Shown one piece after another: positions 26,399 through 35,228 of a stretch of 64,000 bases of DNA. Where the stretch lies: the NCBI RefSeq assembly GCF_900188375.1, contig NZ_FZOO01000003.1, positions 124,001-188,000 on the forward strand, in the 5' to 3' direction. The first letter of the stretch is position 1, and the number at the start of each line of letters is the position of its first letter. Below the pieces are notes generated by a model. The model worked only from the letters and a program-made list of their open reading frames with translations, was not told the DNA's origin and made no database searches. A program made the position numbers and the translations under genes. This DNA comes from Geodermatophilus pulveris. Lineage in GTDB: Bacteria; Actinomycetota; Actinomycetes; Mycobacteriales; Geodermatophilaceae.

Positions 26399-26846
26399 AG
26401 GCCCTCGGCCGGCCACGCCAACCGGCCCGGCCGACATGCCACGGCCGCAGGCGGAGAGCCTTCCGGCGCGGCAGCAGCGGCGCTCTGGCTGCTGGCGCGC
26501 TGCCTTGGCTTGCCGCGCGACCCGTCGACCGACCCCCGTCCCCCGGTGTGGCTGTCGCCGGCGATCTCGGGCTGGGGCTGGTCTACAAGGCCCGGCCTCA
26601 GCCCTGGGTCACCGAGGATTGCTACTGCGTCTTGTCGACAATGGCGGCCGAACCGCCGTCGCGCTCAAGCAGCTCCGCGGCGTTGCGCTCCAAGGCGGTG
26701 CCCGGGACGCCGGCCAACGCCGCAGTGCCGCCCCAGGGGCAGGTCGTCAAGCATGGTGCTGGCCGACTGCACCGAGGCGTCGCACCGGTCAGGGACGGCG
26801 ACCACTCCATGGCCCGCCGGGCCGTTGTCGGGTGTGCTGGTGGCGG
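26399..26846. other. Gene-free stretch
   Basis: Between the cloverleaf element and the minus-strand gene ending at 26847. I see no supported gene, repeat or hairpin of note. Confidence 0.4.
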
Positions 26847-27656
26847 TCACGGCTGCCCGTCCTCGGTGCCGGTCGACGCCGCCGGCTCGTGTCGCAGCTG
26901 GGGGACCAGCTCCTCTCGCTGGCGGCGCGCGTCGGCTCGCTGCCGGTCCCGCTCGGCGCCGTCGTACACGGCCACCTGCTGGACCCGGTCCGAGCGGGTA
27001 GCGGCCTTGAGGGTCCGGTCGATGGAATCGAGGGACGTGGCGGCGTTGTGCAGGGTCTTCTCGGTGATCCACACGCGCTGGCGAAAGACGTCCCAGTCCA
27101 AGACCGCCCGGGTGGTGTGGGTGGTGCCCAGCGAGTCGGTGTAGGTCACGGTGAGGTTGTAGCGGTCGGGCAGGCCGAGGAGCTCGCGCTGGGTGGCGAG
27201 GTCCCAGAAGGTGCGCCACTCCTGCCCGGGTGCCAAGAAGGGCATCGCGGTGGGCAGGGCGACCTCCTCGGCGTCGCCCTCCCAGTCAGCGCGCATCAGG
27301 GGCGGTGAGGAGCTGACGGTGACGTCGCTGGCGCCGGTGGTGCCGAAGTTCTTCACGACGATGTCGCTCGCCTGCGGGTCGACCGGGTTGGGCACGGCGT
27401 AGATGACGACGTAGGGCTGGGCCTGCTCGCGGCGCAGCGTGCGGGCCTCCTCGAGCTGGTCGCGCACGCCCTGCACCTGGCCTCTGGCGTAGCGGGCGGC
27501 GACGACGGCGATCATGACGGTGGCCACGGCCGCGACGGCGGCCACCGCCGCGCCGACGGCCGAGACCACATCGGCCCACGACGGGTCGCTGGCGGCCACG
27601 GCGGCGCTGACGGTGGCTTCCCCCATGCCGGCGACGCTAGGGCAGCGGTCCGACAT
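26847..27656 (-). CDS. Hypothetical protein with one transmembrane helix
   Basis: 269 aa. An Ala/Val-rich helix at residues 29-55 (VVSAVGAAVAAVAAVATVMI) is followed by a short coiled stretch (RGQVQGVRDQLEEARTLRREQ) and a cytoplasmic or exposed beta-rich domain (QPYVVIYAVPNPVDPQASDIVVKNFGTTGASDV) typical of unnamed actinobacterial membrane proteins. The C-terminus is charged. Start uncertain (27656 or 27626). Function unknown. Confidence 0.7.
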   Translation of the reverse strand: MSDRCPSVAGMGEATVSAAVAASDPSWADVVSAVGAAVAAVAAVATVMIAVVAARYARGQVQGVRDQLEEARTLRREQAQPYVVIYAVPNPVDPQASDIVVKNFGTTGASDVTVSSSPPLMRADWEGDAEEVALPTAMPFLAPGQEWRTFWDLATQRELLGLPDRYNLTVTYTDSLGTTHTTRAVLDWDVFRQRVWITEKTLHNAATSLDSIDRTLKAATRSDRVQQVAVYDGAERDRQRADARRQREELVPQLRHEPAASTGTEDGQP

Positions 27657-27740
27657 CGACCCGCTGATGGCGTCCTCTATCCGCGGGTCGCCAGCGATGG
27701 TCGGCAGTCGGTCACGGGTCGCTTATAGCTGCGTGCCACG

Positions 27741-28265
27741 ATGCATGCCGTGGTCGATCCGTTTGTCTTCGGTCCGTCGGCCACCAGCGCATCAGCGGCG
27801 ATCGCTTCTCTGCTCTACAGCATCCGGCGCAACCGTCGAAGCGACGCCGCGGCGGAGTCGCTCGACGAGCATGGTCTCCTCGAGCCGCATGTGGCTTTCC
27901 AGCAAGCAGCAGTCTCCGTGCTGTACCGGCTCACATACCTGTCGGCGACGGGCCTGCCGCCGTCACGGCTGGGGATCTTGTGGACGTGGCCCGCATCGTA
28001 TCGAATGACACGGAATTGCCCGTCAGCAATCGAGTCCTTGCAGCTCACCTTCTCCGCCGCGGCAATAACTGGTCGAGCGGATCTACTCGACCTTTCGGCC
28101 GCCGTTTTTGAAGACATCGGGAGAAGCCTCGGCAGCTTTACTAGGCGCGGCTCCGGCAAGGAGGTCTGCAGCGCCCACATGCGCGAGGCGTACCAAAAGC
28201 TCGGAGAGTACACCGCGACGTTGCGCGAGCGGATTGCACCGCAGACTGGCGCGGCGTTGGAGTGA
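27741..28265 (+). CDS. Hypothetical protein
   Basis: 174 aa, helical by composition (AAIASLLYSIRRNRRSD; GRADLLDLSAAVFEDIGRSLG; HMREAYQKLGEYTATLRERI). No domain recognised. Lower G+C than the flanks. It is divergent from the preceding membrane protein. A 9-bp inverted repeat begins at its stop codon. Confidence 0.55.
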   Translation: MHAVVDPFVFGPSATSASAAIASLLYSIRRNRRSDAAAESLDEHGLLEPHVAFQQAAVSVLYRLTYLSATGLPPSRLGILWTWPASYRMTRNCPSAIESLQLTFSAAAITGRADLLDLSAAVFEDIGRSLGSFTRRGSGKEVCSAHMREAYQKLGEYTATLRERIAPQTGAALE

Positions 28266-28294
28266 TACAACACAACGTCCCTTTATGTTGTATC
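28264..28294. terminator. A+T-rich hairpin at the end of the 27741 gene
   Basis: GATACAACA (28264-28272) and TGTTGTATC (28286-28294) form a perfect 9-bp stem with a 13-base loop, starting inside the stop codon. It is unusually A+T-rich for this genome. Either a terminator-like structure or an operator. Confidence 0.45.
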
Positions 28295-28451
28295 TACCGG
28301 AAGCCGCGTGAAGCGGGTCTTCAGTGTTCTTGCCCGCGCCAACTGGTGCACGGGTTGCATGCCCCGGGTTCGAGACCTCGGGCCCCAGGCGACGGGGCCG
28401 CGCTACATACACGTCCCTACGTCATCCCGGCGCTGGCGCCTACCGTCCGAG

Positions 28452-28784
28452 TCAGGCCGCTTCGTCCCATCGCGGGTCGTCCGGCTCGTCCGTGGACGGT
28501 CCCGGTTCGTCGGTGTCATCGGTGTCGGATTCCGCGACGTGCGGCGGGTGCCGGCGGCACCAGGTAGCCCGGATGTGGATGGAGAGGGTCAGGACCGCAG
28601 CGGCCAGTCCCAGCGTTGTCGTGATTGCGACTAGCAGCGCCCGCCACAACGGTAGCTGCCCATCCGCGGTCTCCAGGGCATGCAGGGTGAAGGCGTAGAC
28701 AATCCCGCCGAACAGAACCCCTGCCAAGCTGCCGACCGCGACCCAGCGCACGGCCCGAGCGATTCGACGTCCCCAACCGATCAT
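28452..28784 (-). CDS. Two-helix membrane protein, hypothetical
   Basis: 110 aa. Helix 1 WVAVGSLAGVLFGGIVYAFTL, helix 2 ALLVAITTTLGLAAAVLTLSI, then an acidic, Pro-rich cytoplasmic tail (DTDDTDEPGPSTDEPDD). No family recognised. The 228 bases between it and the divergent HTH gene hold only the latter's ribosome site. Confidence 0.65.
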   Translation of the reverse strand: MIGWGRRIARAVRWVAVGSLAGVLFGGIVYAFTLHALETADGQLPLWRALLVAITTTLGLAAAVLTLSIHIRATWCRRHPPHVAESDTDDTDEPGPSTDEPDDPRWDEAA

Positions 28785-29013
28785 GACGGGGCCCCCTTGG
28801 GGTGGAGCGCCGCCAGACGGAGGCGCGGAAGCCGACTATAGGCAGCAGTTGGTTCAGGCGGCAACCCTGGGACGTCGACCGGAGCGAGGCGTCAAAAATC
28901 GATCTATGCAACGGCTGCAAGGCGCAAGAAACTTGCTTGGGAGGTGGTCTTGTGCTTTGGGCAGCGGCTCGCTTACCGTCCAGGAGGCAGTGGCGATCAC
29001 CTGAGGAGGAGCC

Positions 29014-30510
29014 ATGGCTCAGTGGAACAACCCGTCCAGCGCGCAGCCCGGCGGAGAGCAGGAGCAGCCGCGCAACAGGTTGGACGCCGCGATCGGCGCG
29101 GACATGCAGGCCCGGAACGTGACTCTGGCGGGCCTGGCGCGGGAGGTCGGCGTCAGCCCGGCTACCCTGCGGAACTGGCGGCAGGGTGGTGGGTGGGACT
29201 TCCACGCTCTGAAGAGGATCGCCATCCTCCTGGGGCGCGCCCCGGAGGAGTACTACGTGCTGGCCGGCCTGATGGACTCGGTCTCGGACGTCAAGTTGCT
29301 GGACAGCCGAGAGCGGGTCGCGCTCCTGGAGCGTGACATCGAGGAACTCAGCGAACTGGTGGCCGAAGCGAGGATCGGCCTGCCCGAGAAGCAGTTCCGG
29401 GACAGCCCCGGGGCTGAGCTCATCGCCAGGCTGGTGTCCGCGGTCCGGGATGAGCCGGCGGACAACGGCAAGCCCCTCGCGCGGCGGGCGCAGGTCATCC
29501 AGCTGTTCCGTGGCGTCGAGCGTCCCCTACTGCACAGCGACCTGGTGGTCGTTCCCGGGCAGGACGACATGTCCGGCGTGGAGGACGAGGCGCGGCGGCT
29601 GGAGATCCGCGAGAAGAACAAGGCGCGGCTGCTGGCGATGAAGATCGATCCCGGAACGACCCTGCAGGGAACGACCTTCGGTGCGGCCCTCGACTTCGCA
29701 GGCGCCTTCATCGAGGACGGCACCGACTTCCTCGAGGACCTAACTGAGGAGTTCGGTCTGGCGCCCCACGACCTCCTCATCATCGTTCCCCGGCTCCTGG
29801 CCGGGAAGACCCCGGCAGCCGGCGAGCGCAGCAGCGCAGCGGGCCCCATCGTGGTCACCTCGCTGGCCTGGGGTGGCGCGGCGGACGTGGCCGCCCTGCA
29901 GGCCGAGGACAGCGGTCTCGGGTACATCGGGATCGGCCGCCACGTGCGCATGCACCGCACCGACTCGCACGGTGACACGCCCTACGGCGGGTTCACGGTC
30001 GACCCGACCAAGGCCGGCGCCATCGCGTACGAGGACCTGGCACGCAAGAAGTCCAGGCTGCTGGCCCTGAACCCGCGCACTGCCCGGAAGAACTACTGCA
30101 TCGCCCTGGACGAGCCCACGGCCGCCCTCGCGGCCCTCCAGGAACACGCCAGTCTGCCGGAGACGGACAAGCCCGGCGGGGCCCTGGCCATGATCGTCAT
30201 GAGCGACATCCGACTCAAGTGGACCGCCAAGCGCCGGCACCTCGGACGGTCCGACGCGACAGGCGAGCTCGACACCCAGGCCGTCGACGAGGACTTCCAG
30301 CAGCTGCGTCGACTCCAGGACGACCTCCGTGCGGCCGTCGAGCAACTGGGCGACCGCCCCACGCGGGTGTTCACGCTCAAGGACCGCGTCGACTACGACA
30401 ACGTCCGCGAGGCGACCGTGGACCCCGACTTCGACTCGTTCGTCGAGGTCGCCGCGGAGATCGGTGCCTGGATCAAGCAGACGACGGGCAATGTGGGCCC
30501 CTCCGCGTGA
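29014..30510 (+). CDS. HTH (XRE-like) protein with large unknown C-terminal domain
   Basis: 498 aa with an excellent SD (GAGGAGGAG). Residues 22-75 form a helix-turn-helix (TLAGLAREVGVSPATLRNWRQGGGWDFHAL), followed by a helical linker (ERVALLERDIEELSELVAEA). The C-terminal 300 residues are a compact domain I cannot name: FGAALDFAGAFIEDGTDFLEDL, VVTSLAWGGAADVAALQAEDSGLGYIGIGRHVRMHR, PYGGFTVDPTKAGAIAYEDLARKKSRLLALNPRTA. It may be a regulator of the element or a sensor. No neighbour is in the same operon. Confidence 0.78.
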   Translation: MAQWNNPSSAQPGGEQEQPRNRLDAAIGADMQARNVTLAGLAREVGVSPATLRNWRQGGGWDFHALKRIAILLGRAPEEYYVLAGLMDSVSDVKLLDSRERVALLERDIEELSELVAEARIGLPEKQFRDSPGAELIARLVSAVRDEPADNGKPLARRAQVIQLFRGVERPLLHSDLVVVPGQDDMSGVEDEARRLEIREKNKARLLAMKIDPGTTLQGTTFGAALDFAGAFIEDGTDFLEDLTEEFGLAPHDLLIIVPRLLAGKTPAAGERSSAAGPIVVTSLAWGGAADVAALQAEDSGLGYIGIGRHVRMHRTDSHGDTPYGGFTVDPTKAGAIAYEDLARKKSRLLALNPRTARKNYCIALDEPTAALAALQEHASLPETDKPGGALAMIVMSDIRLKWTAKRRHLGRSDATGELDTQAVDEDFQQLRRLQDDLRAAVEQLGDRPTRVFTLKDRVDYDNVREATVDPDFDSFVEVAAEIGAWIKQTTGNVGPSA

Positions 30511-30612
30511 CGGGGCCCGAGGGGAGGTCTGGTTCCGTGCGCCAGGCCCCCCTCAGACACCGGTTTCCTGGCCACATGGGTTCACACCGAACACACCGGG
30601 GACTTGGGCCTC

Positions 30613-31704
30613 TCACTCCAACAGCTCCTCCAGTGCGGACAGCACGACGTCGGTGGCATCCGGCCCGGCCAACGAGGTCTCGGGAACCGACGGCCGCTTC
30701 GCGTAGCCCTTCTCCTCCAGGTCCGCGTACAAGCCGGCCACCTCGGGTAGCTGACGGAGGCGAGTGACCAGCCGCGCCAGCGACTCGGCCGGTAGGCCGG
30801 CGCCGCGGCGGTGCATCCAGTCGAAGTTGACCGCCAGCACTCCCTTACCGGCCGGCGCGGTGTAGATGGTCCACACCGGCACCTCAAGGCCACCGACGCG
30901 GAACCATGCCGTCACCGACGGGTGCTGCCCCTCGCCCCAGTACCAGTGCGAGTGGGCGCAGTGATCCCGGGCGTGCTCGTACACGGCGGTCAGGACGGCG
31001 GCCGCCTGCGCAGAACTGTGCTGCTCGATGGCCGCGAGCAGAGCTTGCTCGTCCCATCGCCGGCGTGGCGCCTCGGCCGCCTTCCGCCGGACCGCCTCCT
31101 GGCCGTAGACGGTCGGCACCAGGATCTCCACCTCGCCGTGCCTGACGTAACCCAGCTCGAGCGCAAGTACTTCTAGGTCGGGGCGGGTGCGGTCGTTGAG
31201 GAACTCGATGATCCGCTTCAACTCGTCGGTGATCTCGTCCACGGCGATGACCAGACGCATGGCCCCGGTCGACAGGTTGCGCGCCACCGCGCTGCGGAAG
31301 GCATCGGCGTCGAAGTCGCCGCCGAGCTCCGTCGCGCGAGCGGCGACGGCTTGCACCAGGGGTCCGCCGGCCCGCGCGGCGAAGGCCGTCTCCAGCTCCT
31401 CATACGACATTCGCCACAGGCCCGACGCGTAGGCCAGCGTCTGTCCGACCACGCTGCGGCGGATCTCCGGGTTGGCCCGCAGCTTCACCTCGACGACCGT
31501 GATCTCCCCGGCCAGGCTCACGGCGAACAGATCCATCGGCCCGGTATTGGGGACGTACAACTGGCTGGTCACGGTCAGCGGTGATCCGTCGGAGCCGGGC
31601 AACAGGTCCGGGGACTCGAGCAGCATGGTCTCAAGCGTCGCTTCGTCGGTGTAACTAGTGACGGACGGGCTCTCCCACCTGCCACCGCCGTGCCGGATCA
31701 ACAC
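30613..31704 (-). CDS. Putative PD-(D/E)XK nuclease-fold protein
   Basis: 363 aa. The N-terminal region has the fold's usual motif pattern: MDLFAVSLAGEITVVEVKLRANPEIRRSVVGQTLAYAS (Asp, then Glu-x-Lys, then the QxxxY helix). The C-terminal part resembles DUF4268-like modules (HWYWGEGQHPSVTAWFRVGG). Such proteins are often linked with nucleic-acid defence or restriction; the activity is not proven. Convergent with the HTH gene. Confidence 0.7.
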   Translation of the reverse strand: MLIRHGGGRWESPSVTSYTDEATLETMLLESPDLLPGSDGSPLTVTSQLYVPNTGPMDLFAVSLAGEITVVEVKLRANPEIRRSVVGQTLAYASGLWRMSYEELETAFAARAGGPLVQAVAARATELGGDFDADAFRSAVARNLSTGAMRLVIAVDEITDELKRIIEFLNDRTRPDLEVLALELGYVRHGEVEILVPTVYGQEAVRRKAAEAPRRRWDEQALLAAIEQHSSAQAAAVLTAVYEHARDHCAHSHWYWGEGQHPSVTAWFRVGGLEVPVWTIYTAPAGKGVLAVNFDWMHRRGAGLPAESLARLVTRLRQLPEVAGLYADLEEKGYAKRPSVPETSLAGPDATDVVLSALEELLE

Positions 31705-32031
31705 AGGCTCCCCCCTCGCCTTGTTTCACCTTGCCCCGTCGAAGCCCGACACTTGCACAGCGGTCGGGCGCCAGCGCCCCCGGGAGGCCACGCCTAGGCC
31801 TCAGGGTCGGGAGATAACGCCCTGTATCAGCCGGTCCCGTGGCTGCGCCTGCGGCGCCACGGCGCCCGCGGATCGGCGAGGGTGTCGAGAATGAACTCGC
31901 ACCAGAGCCGGGCGCCGGACACGGCGAGGTGCGCGTGCCGAGCGCCCAGGCCGATGCGCGGCGCGCCCTGCCCATAGCCCGTCCCCCCGGGTCGGGCGAC
32001 AGCGGCAGCCGAGAAACTCGCAGGAGCGCCG
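31705..32031. other. Non-coding gap
   Basis: 327 bases between two minus-strand genes. A GC-rich hairpin GCGCC-TGC-GGCGC lies near 31845. No gene supported. Confidence 0.35.
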
Positions 32032-32742
32032 TCAGATGATGGCGTGCTCGCGAAGCTGATCCTGCACGTACGGCGGCAGGTTCACGTCGACGAACAGGTC
32101 CGAGAGGTTGAGGTACGAGCCGCCTCCCACCGGCCGCGCGCTCACCACCGCCTCCGCGTGGGAGACGTCGACGTCGCACACCTACGCGACGACCGAGGCC
32201 GGCGCGGTGTTCAGGTCGACCAGGCCGCCGTCGTCGTAGTCCCGGCGCAGATCGGGGCGGCCGATGCCCAGCTGCCGGGCCAGCGCGGGATCACTCGCAC
32301 GGAGCTCGCGCGCCTCGACACGTCGCTGCCGCGCTGCCAGTGCCTGTGCGACTGCCGGATGCGCCAGGGCCGAGGCCGCGACACGCTGTCCGTAGACCTC
32401 GCGGCGCAGGCCCCGTAGCTGCAGGCAACCGACGATCACCACGGCCAGGACCGTCATCCCGCCGATCGTGCCGATCGTCGAGTCGCCCGAGGTCCCGTCC
32501 GGGGTCGGTGGGGGCGTCAGCGCCATGAGGACCATGAGGAGCACGCCGAGCCCGGTGTACACGAGGGCGAGCCGGGTGACGGCTGGCCGGTTCAACCGGC
32601 GCGCCGCGTGCCAGAACGGAACGGCGGCGAAGATGCCGCCCGTGTACACGGTGACGGCGAAGTACCAGCCACCGTGGGACAACCGATCGCTGATCGACCG
32701 CTTCGTCGTCGCGGCCGGCTGGTCGTTGGCGGACTGCGCCAC
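32032..32742 (-). pseudogene. Membrane protein with HhH-like C-terminus, interrupted by an in-frame TAG
   Basis: GTG at 32742 (GGGGAG 5 bases upstream). Three hydrophobic helices (FAVTVYTGGIFAAVPFW; LALVYTGLGVLLMVLMAL; GTIGGMTVLAVVIVGCLQL) precede a basic linker. The end reads GGLVDLNTAPASVVA, a TAG at 32182-32184 (codon 187), then in the same frame VCDVDVSHAEAVVSARPVG and YLNLSDLFVDVNLPPYVQDQL to a stop at 32032. That order matches helix-hairpin-helix tails (VDLNxAP..LVxxxxLPP). A single CAG-to-TAG change would explain it. Read alone, the product is 186 aa. Confidence 0.7.
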
Positions 32743-32834
32743 GTGTGCTCCCCGAGTTGGCTGTGTGCTCGTGCGTTCGTGAGGTGCAGGGGATCGGACG
32801 GCGTCAAGGCCGCCGGCCCGCCGCGATGTAGCGG

Positions 32835-33626
32835 TCACCGCACCTCGGTGCGGACCGGATCGAGGAGGAAGAGCCCCTGCTCGCTGATGTAGTCGCCAAC
32901 CTCGGCGACGATGCGGAGGTTGTTCCCCGCGCCGATGGTGTCCGGGACGTTCGGGCCGGTGAGGTGCAGGTCGTTCGTGATGTTGACGTCGCGGAATTGG
33001 AAGTTCGGCCCGGAGATGGTCGTCGGGCTGTAGTCCCCGGCAAAGATCAGCAGGTCGTACCGCGTCGTGTAGCTGCCGTGGGGCTGCAGGTCAGCGATGT
33101 TCCCGTCGAACTCGATGGTCCGGCCCCGGTACCTCGCCGCGAACTCGCCGACCGCCGGCGCCTGATCGTCCGAGAGGGCCAGCAGCGCGGCGAGATCCGC
33201 GTTATTCTCCACCGTCAGCACCTCGTCGGCGGCGGGAGTCGGAGGGGCGGCCGAGCTGGTCGCGGCCGGTTCCTGCGCGGGCTCCGCGCCCACCTCGGCG
33301 TCGGTCGCTGACGCGGCCGGCTGGGGCGAGCTGGCGCCGCCCCGCGTCCCGACGACGACACCGACGACCACCACGACGGCGAGCAGGAGCACCCCGGCCG
33401 ACACGGCCAGCAACTGCACCTTCGGCTCCAGGCCGCGGAAGGCCGCCAGCACGGTCCCGGCGAACGTCTTCGGCTTGACGCGGCGGAAGGTCAGCTCCGT
33501 CCGGAGCACTCCCTGGTCCCGGCGGTCGACCTGCCAGCCGTCCTTCTCCCACTTCGCGATCGCCTTGGCCTCGGTGCCGCGCAGTGCCTGCACGGACGTG
33601 TACTCGTACTGCGCGTCGTCGACCAC
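32835..33626 (-). CDS. DUF4839 domain membrane protein
   Basis: 263 aa from a GTG. The N-terminal module (EYTSVQALRGTEAKAIAKWEKDGWQV) precedes one transmembrane helix (LLAVSAGVLLLAVVVVVGVV), a Pro/Ala linker, and a C-terminal domain with VENNADLAALLAL, IEFDGNIADLQPHGSYTTRYDLLI and NDLHLTGPNVPDTIGAGNNL, characteristic of actinobacterial DUF4839 proteins. Function unknown. The frame is open further upstream, so the start is uncertain. Confidence 0.75.
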   Translation of the reverse strand: MVDDAQYEYTSVQALRGTEAKAIAKWEKDGWQVDRRDQGVLRTELTFRRVKPKTFAGTVLAAFRGLEPKVQLLAVSAGVLLLAVVVVVGVVVGTRGGASSPQPAASATDAEVGAEPAQEPAATSSAAPPTPAADEVLTVENNADLAALLALSDDQAPAVGEFAARYRGRTIEFDGNIADLQPHGSYTTRYDLLIFAGDYSPTTISGPNFQFRDVNITNDLHLTGPNVPDTIGAGNNLRIVAEVGDYISEQGLFLLDPVRTEVR

Positions 33627-33859
33627 GGCGGGACCGTAAGCACGTCGGACGGCGCACCGCGGGTGCCGCTCGGCCGGCGCGGCGCCACTTCTTCCTCGCC
33701 GGGCACAGCAGGAGCAGCGACCGCCTGACTCCCCAGGGGCGCCACGGCCGTCGCCAGGCGCACGGCAGGCCAGGCCACCGTCACACCCGAGCTTGAGCAC
33801 CGCGGGGAGGTGCTGTTTCGCCGGGTGTCACGGACCGGCTGGAAGACCGTGCTCGCACC

Positions 33860-33955
33860 TCTCCCTGCTCCCGATAACTGCTGATCCCGCGGTGGAGCCG
33901 GTCGAGGGAAGGGTGGGCCGCAGGCCCATCACGCAGTGACGCGAAGCGCCCTTCC
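33860..33955 (-). ncRNA. Cloverleaf structured element, copy 2
   Basis: Core 33907-33955 on the minus strand: P1 GGAAGGG/CCCTTCC, P2 CGC-TTC-GCG, P3 TCAC-TGC-GTGA, P4 TGGGCC-TGC-GGCCCA, again without linkers. Against copy 1, the third pair of P3 changes from C-G to A-T, a compensatory change. GTTAT (33874-33878) lies 28 bases beyond the core, as in copy 1. The outer 15-bp stem of copy 1 is not kept. Confidence 0.55.
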
Positions 33956-34538
33956 GGCGAGCGGCGGAGCCGCGACCATCCCAGGCAGGGAGCAGTCTCA
34001 CCCGAAGCCGACAACCGGGAGCAACCGGGAGCAACCGGGAGCAAGCTAGACGGTTGGGTCCCCTGACCGTGGGACCCGGCTGTACAAGATCGCGCCGGGT
34101 GGACAGGCTGCGTCGGAGTTCCGCCGCCGGCGGATCGCTGCGCTGGCAGGACGAGCGGGAGGTGCTGTGACCGAGGCTGGCACGGCATTGCAGGCACGAC
34201 TGCGCCGCTGCCGGGCGAACGCCACTGGCGAGCTGGAGCGTCCATTCCGTCGCGGGTGACCGCCGAGGAGGCCGCGCAGCTGCAGTCGTTGGCCGTTCAG
34301 GAGTGACGGTGGCCCGGCTGGTGTCACGGCTGGAGGCCGCGACCGCGCGGGGGTTGGAGCAGGCTGGTGATGCCGAACATCAGCGGGACGCCTCCGACGA
34401 GCCGATATCAGGGTGTGCCTGTTACCTGCGTGGGTTCGTATGGCCGACCGATGTCGTTGATCGGCGAGTTGCGGACGTCTTGAAGATTTAGAACGGTGCG
34501 GTTCCCTGGCGGCTCGCCAGCTCGGGGCGGCAGCGCAG
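33956..34538. other. Gene-poor stretch
   Basis: A triplicated CGGGAGCAAC-like tract lies near 34016-34045. Short coding-like pieces between 34080 and 34490 (plus strand) share no frame and have no start or ribosome site, so they may be remnants of a deleted gene. Nothing further supported. Confidence 0.35.
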
Positions 34539-35228
34539 TCAGTACAGGTAGCGGTCGATGCCGGAGCCGCGCGCCCACAGGTGGTTCATGCGGTCGGCGG
34601 TGCGGGCGTGGGCGGCTTCCTCGGCGTCGCTGAGTACGCAGTCGGTGCCGGGCGGGGTGGCCTGCAGCCGGGCGGTGAGCAGTCGGGTGTCGTCGGTGGG
34701 GGCGAGGTCGAGCAGCCCGGCCAGCCGTACCAGGAGCGAGACCAGGTCGGTGCGGCCGGCCCGGCGGTAGGTGCCCCCGAAATGCTCGGCGTGGTCGTCG
34801 ACCAGCTCGGCGATGTCGGCGTCCAGGCCGGGGTGGCCGAGGGCGTCCGCGGTGGCGCACAGCAGGTCGATGTCGGCGGCGCCCACGGTGAGCACGGTCA
34901 TCGGTGCGTGCTCGTAGCGGCCATCGGGGGCGAGCAGCCGCCCGCACCCTGGGCCCTGGGACTGGGTGGGCTCAAGGGCGATAAGCAGCCGTTGAGCGGC
35001 GGCAAGGGCGACCCGGTCAGCCAGCGGCGTTGGCAACCGCAGCGGCTCGGTGCCGGCGCTCAGATCCCGCCGGTCATCGTCCTCCCACGTGCCCAGGCGC
35101 AGCAGGATCTCCTCCAGGGCACGCAGCGGCGCCAGCGGCTCGCCGTCGAGGTCGACGACGAGCACGGTCCGTCCCCCTGGAAGGGTCACCTGGCTCGGAC
35201 CGGGGTGGCCGGCCGGCTGCTCACTCAC
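34539..35228 (-). CDS. Hypothetical protein
   Basis: 229 aa, GTG start overlapping the upstream gene by 8 bases, so translationally coupled. Acidic soluble protein (VLVVDLDGEPLAPLRALEEILLRLGTWEDDDRRDL; LDADIAELVDDHAEHFGGTYRRAGRTDLV). It is typical of small conserved proteins on actinobacterial conjugative elements, but I recognise no domain. Confidence 0.7.
   Translation of the reverse strand: MSEQPAGHPGPSQVTLPGGRTVLVVDLDGEPLAPLRALEEILLRLGTWEDDDRRDLSAGTEPLRLPTPLADRVALAAAQRLLIALEPTQSQGPGCGRLLAPDGRYEHAPMTVLTVGAADIDLLCATADALGHPGLDADIAELVDDHAEHFGGTYRRAGRTDLVSLLVRLAGLLDLAPTDDTRLLTARLQATPPGTDCVLSDAEEAAHARTADRMNHLWARGSGIDRYLY

Noticed and set aside
25812..27308. A 498-codon plus-strand frame at the left end of the element
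   Set aside because: It lacks a ribosome site, has low-complexity sequence, covers the cloverleaf element and is antisense to the supported gene at 26847-27656.
28340..28400. A tRNA T-arm-like sequence (GGGTTCGAGACC)
   Set aside because: The stem does not pair correctly, and no acceptor or anticodon arms could be built around it. No tRNA gene was found at the element ends either.
33781..34245. A minus-strand open frame covering cloverleaf copy 2
   Set aside because: Its sequence is explained by the structured element and a local triplication; no start signal or domain.
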